Shown: positions 6,421 to 7,008 of the stretch, piece after piece
How positions within the stretch are numbered: the stretch's first letter is position 1
How the letters are laid out: the number at the start of each line of letters is the position of its first letter
Assembly: GCA_030648225.1 (NCBI GenBank)
Contig: JAUSIA010000277.1
Span: forward strand, 1-7,008
Length of the DNA: 7,008 bases
From: Ignavibacteria bacterium
Lineage (GTDB): Bacteria > Bacteroidota > Ignavibacteria > Ignavibacteriales > Ignavibacteriaceae
Direction: 5' to 3'
Notes under the pieces: model-generated
What the model saw: the letters and a program-made list of their open reading frames with translations, nothing else
Told to the model about the DNA's origin: nothing
The model's database searches: none
Made by a program: the position numbers and the translations under genes

Positions 6421-7008
6421 ATGAAATTATTAGTCATTGGTCAATCTGTAGCCGATATTATTGATTTTAACGGCAAAAGAACTTTAAAACCCGGCGGAAT
6501 ATTCTATTCAATTATCGCTTTAAATAATTTAAAAGAGAATCAGGATAAAATTTCTTTGGTTACTGCTGTTGATAAAAATCATTATCTTTTATTTAAAGAA
6601 GAATATGAAAAATTAGATGAGAAGATTTTTAATTATGTTGAAAACATACCTAAAGTTCATTTGAAAATAGAACAAGAAGAAGAAAGGCATGAAATGTATG
6701 AGAACATCAATCAGAACCTGGTTTTTAACAATAAGGATTTAAATTCGTTTGACGGAATTTTAATTAATATGGTTACAGGTTTCGATATAACACTTGAACA
6801 ACTTAAAGATATAAGAAAGAATTATAAAGGAATGATATATTTTGATGTTCATACTTTTTCCCGCGGACTTGATGATAATATGCAAAGGTATTTCAGAGTA
6901 ATTCCGGATTTTAAAGAATGGGCATTAAACATTGATATCATCCAGGTTAACAAAAATGAATTGAGAACATTAACCGGAAATGAAACTGAAGGAGAAATAA
7001 TAAAGGAA
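6421..7008 (+). CDS. PfkB/ribokinase-family sugar or nucleoside kinase, N-terminal part (cut by window edge)
   Basis: The first 196 residues are visible and the frame stays open to the right edge. MKLLVIGQSVADIIDFNG is the opening strand of a PfkB kinase with the substrate-binding Asp in VADIID (Asp12). KPGGIFYSIIALNNL (23-37) contains the family's GG motif. FDVHTFSRGL (141-150) and VNKNELRTLTG (176-186) match the central strand and the N-x-x-E segment seen before the nucleotide-binding half. The C-terminal GAGD-type catalytic motif would be beyond the window. It likely phosphorylates a sugar, nucleoside or related alcohol with ATP in the cytoplasm; the substrate is unknown. The spacing between the GG motif and the N-x-x-E segment includes a long charged stretch (IEQEEERHEMYENINQN). 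The ATG has no Shine-Dalgarno, and an in-frame TAA at 6403-6405 limits upstream starts. It is divergent from the M28 peptidase gene. Confidence 0.82.
   Translation, partial: MKLLVIGQSVADIIDFNGKRTLKPGGIFYSIIALNNLKENQDKISLVTAVDKNHYLLFKEEYEKLDEKIFNYVENIPKVHLKIEQEEERHEMYENINQNLVFNNKDLNSFDGILINMVTGFDITLEQLKDIRKNYKGMIYFDVHTFSRGLDDNMQRYFRVIPDFKEWALNIDIIQVNKNELRTLTGNETEGEIIKE

Overview
The window is AT-rich bacterial DNA with densely packed genes. It most resembles the Bacteroidota/Ignavibacteriota side of the tree. The grounds are a bacillithiol-type bshA, an RsmF-like methyltransferase with a C-terminal PUA-like part, a large M28 lipoprotein peptidase, and mostly absent Shine-Dalgarno sequences. 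This placement is inferred from gene content and style; no rRNA or other marker is present.

Layout. (1) Positions 1-132, minus strand: N-terminus of an ArsC/Spx-like thioredoxin-fold protein, cut by the window edge, with Ser where the family has its active Cys. (2) Positions 217-1155, plus strand: an exported class A beta-lactamase-like serine hydrolase starting at TTG. (3) Positions 1201-6259, minus strand: five genes separated by only 2 to 24 bases, probably one transcription unit. In transcription order they are an M28 metallopeptidase lipoprotein, bshA (first step of bacillithiol synthesis), a DNPH1/Rcl-like deoxynucleotide N-hydrolase, an unrecognised 143-residue protein, and an RsmF-like rRNA m5C methyltransferase. 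(4) Positions 6260-6420: a divergent intergenic region that should carry promoters for the operon and for the next gene. It contains a near-palindrome and an inverted GGGGATA pair. (5) Positions 6421-7008, plus strand: N-terminal part of a PfkB-family sugar/nucleoside kinase, cut by the window edge.

How the genes work together. The five-gene unit does not form one obvious pathway. It combines thiol cofactor synthesis, nucleotide-pool cleaning, rRNA modification and extracytoplasmic peptide degradation, which reads as a housekeeping operon. The only possible thematic link is redox/thiol biology (bshA and the ArsC-like protein), and the Cys-to-Ser change in the ArsC-like protein weakens it. I found no tRNA, rRNA, CRISPR array, insertion sequence, integrase or phage gene. 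No gene-free stretch exceeds about 160 bases. I do not see a convincing new multi-gene system. The most open items are the unknown 143-residue protein, the Cys-less ArsC-like protein and the DNPH1-like gene coupled to bshA.
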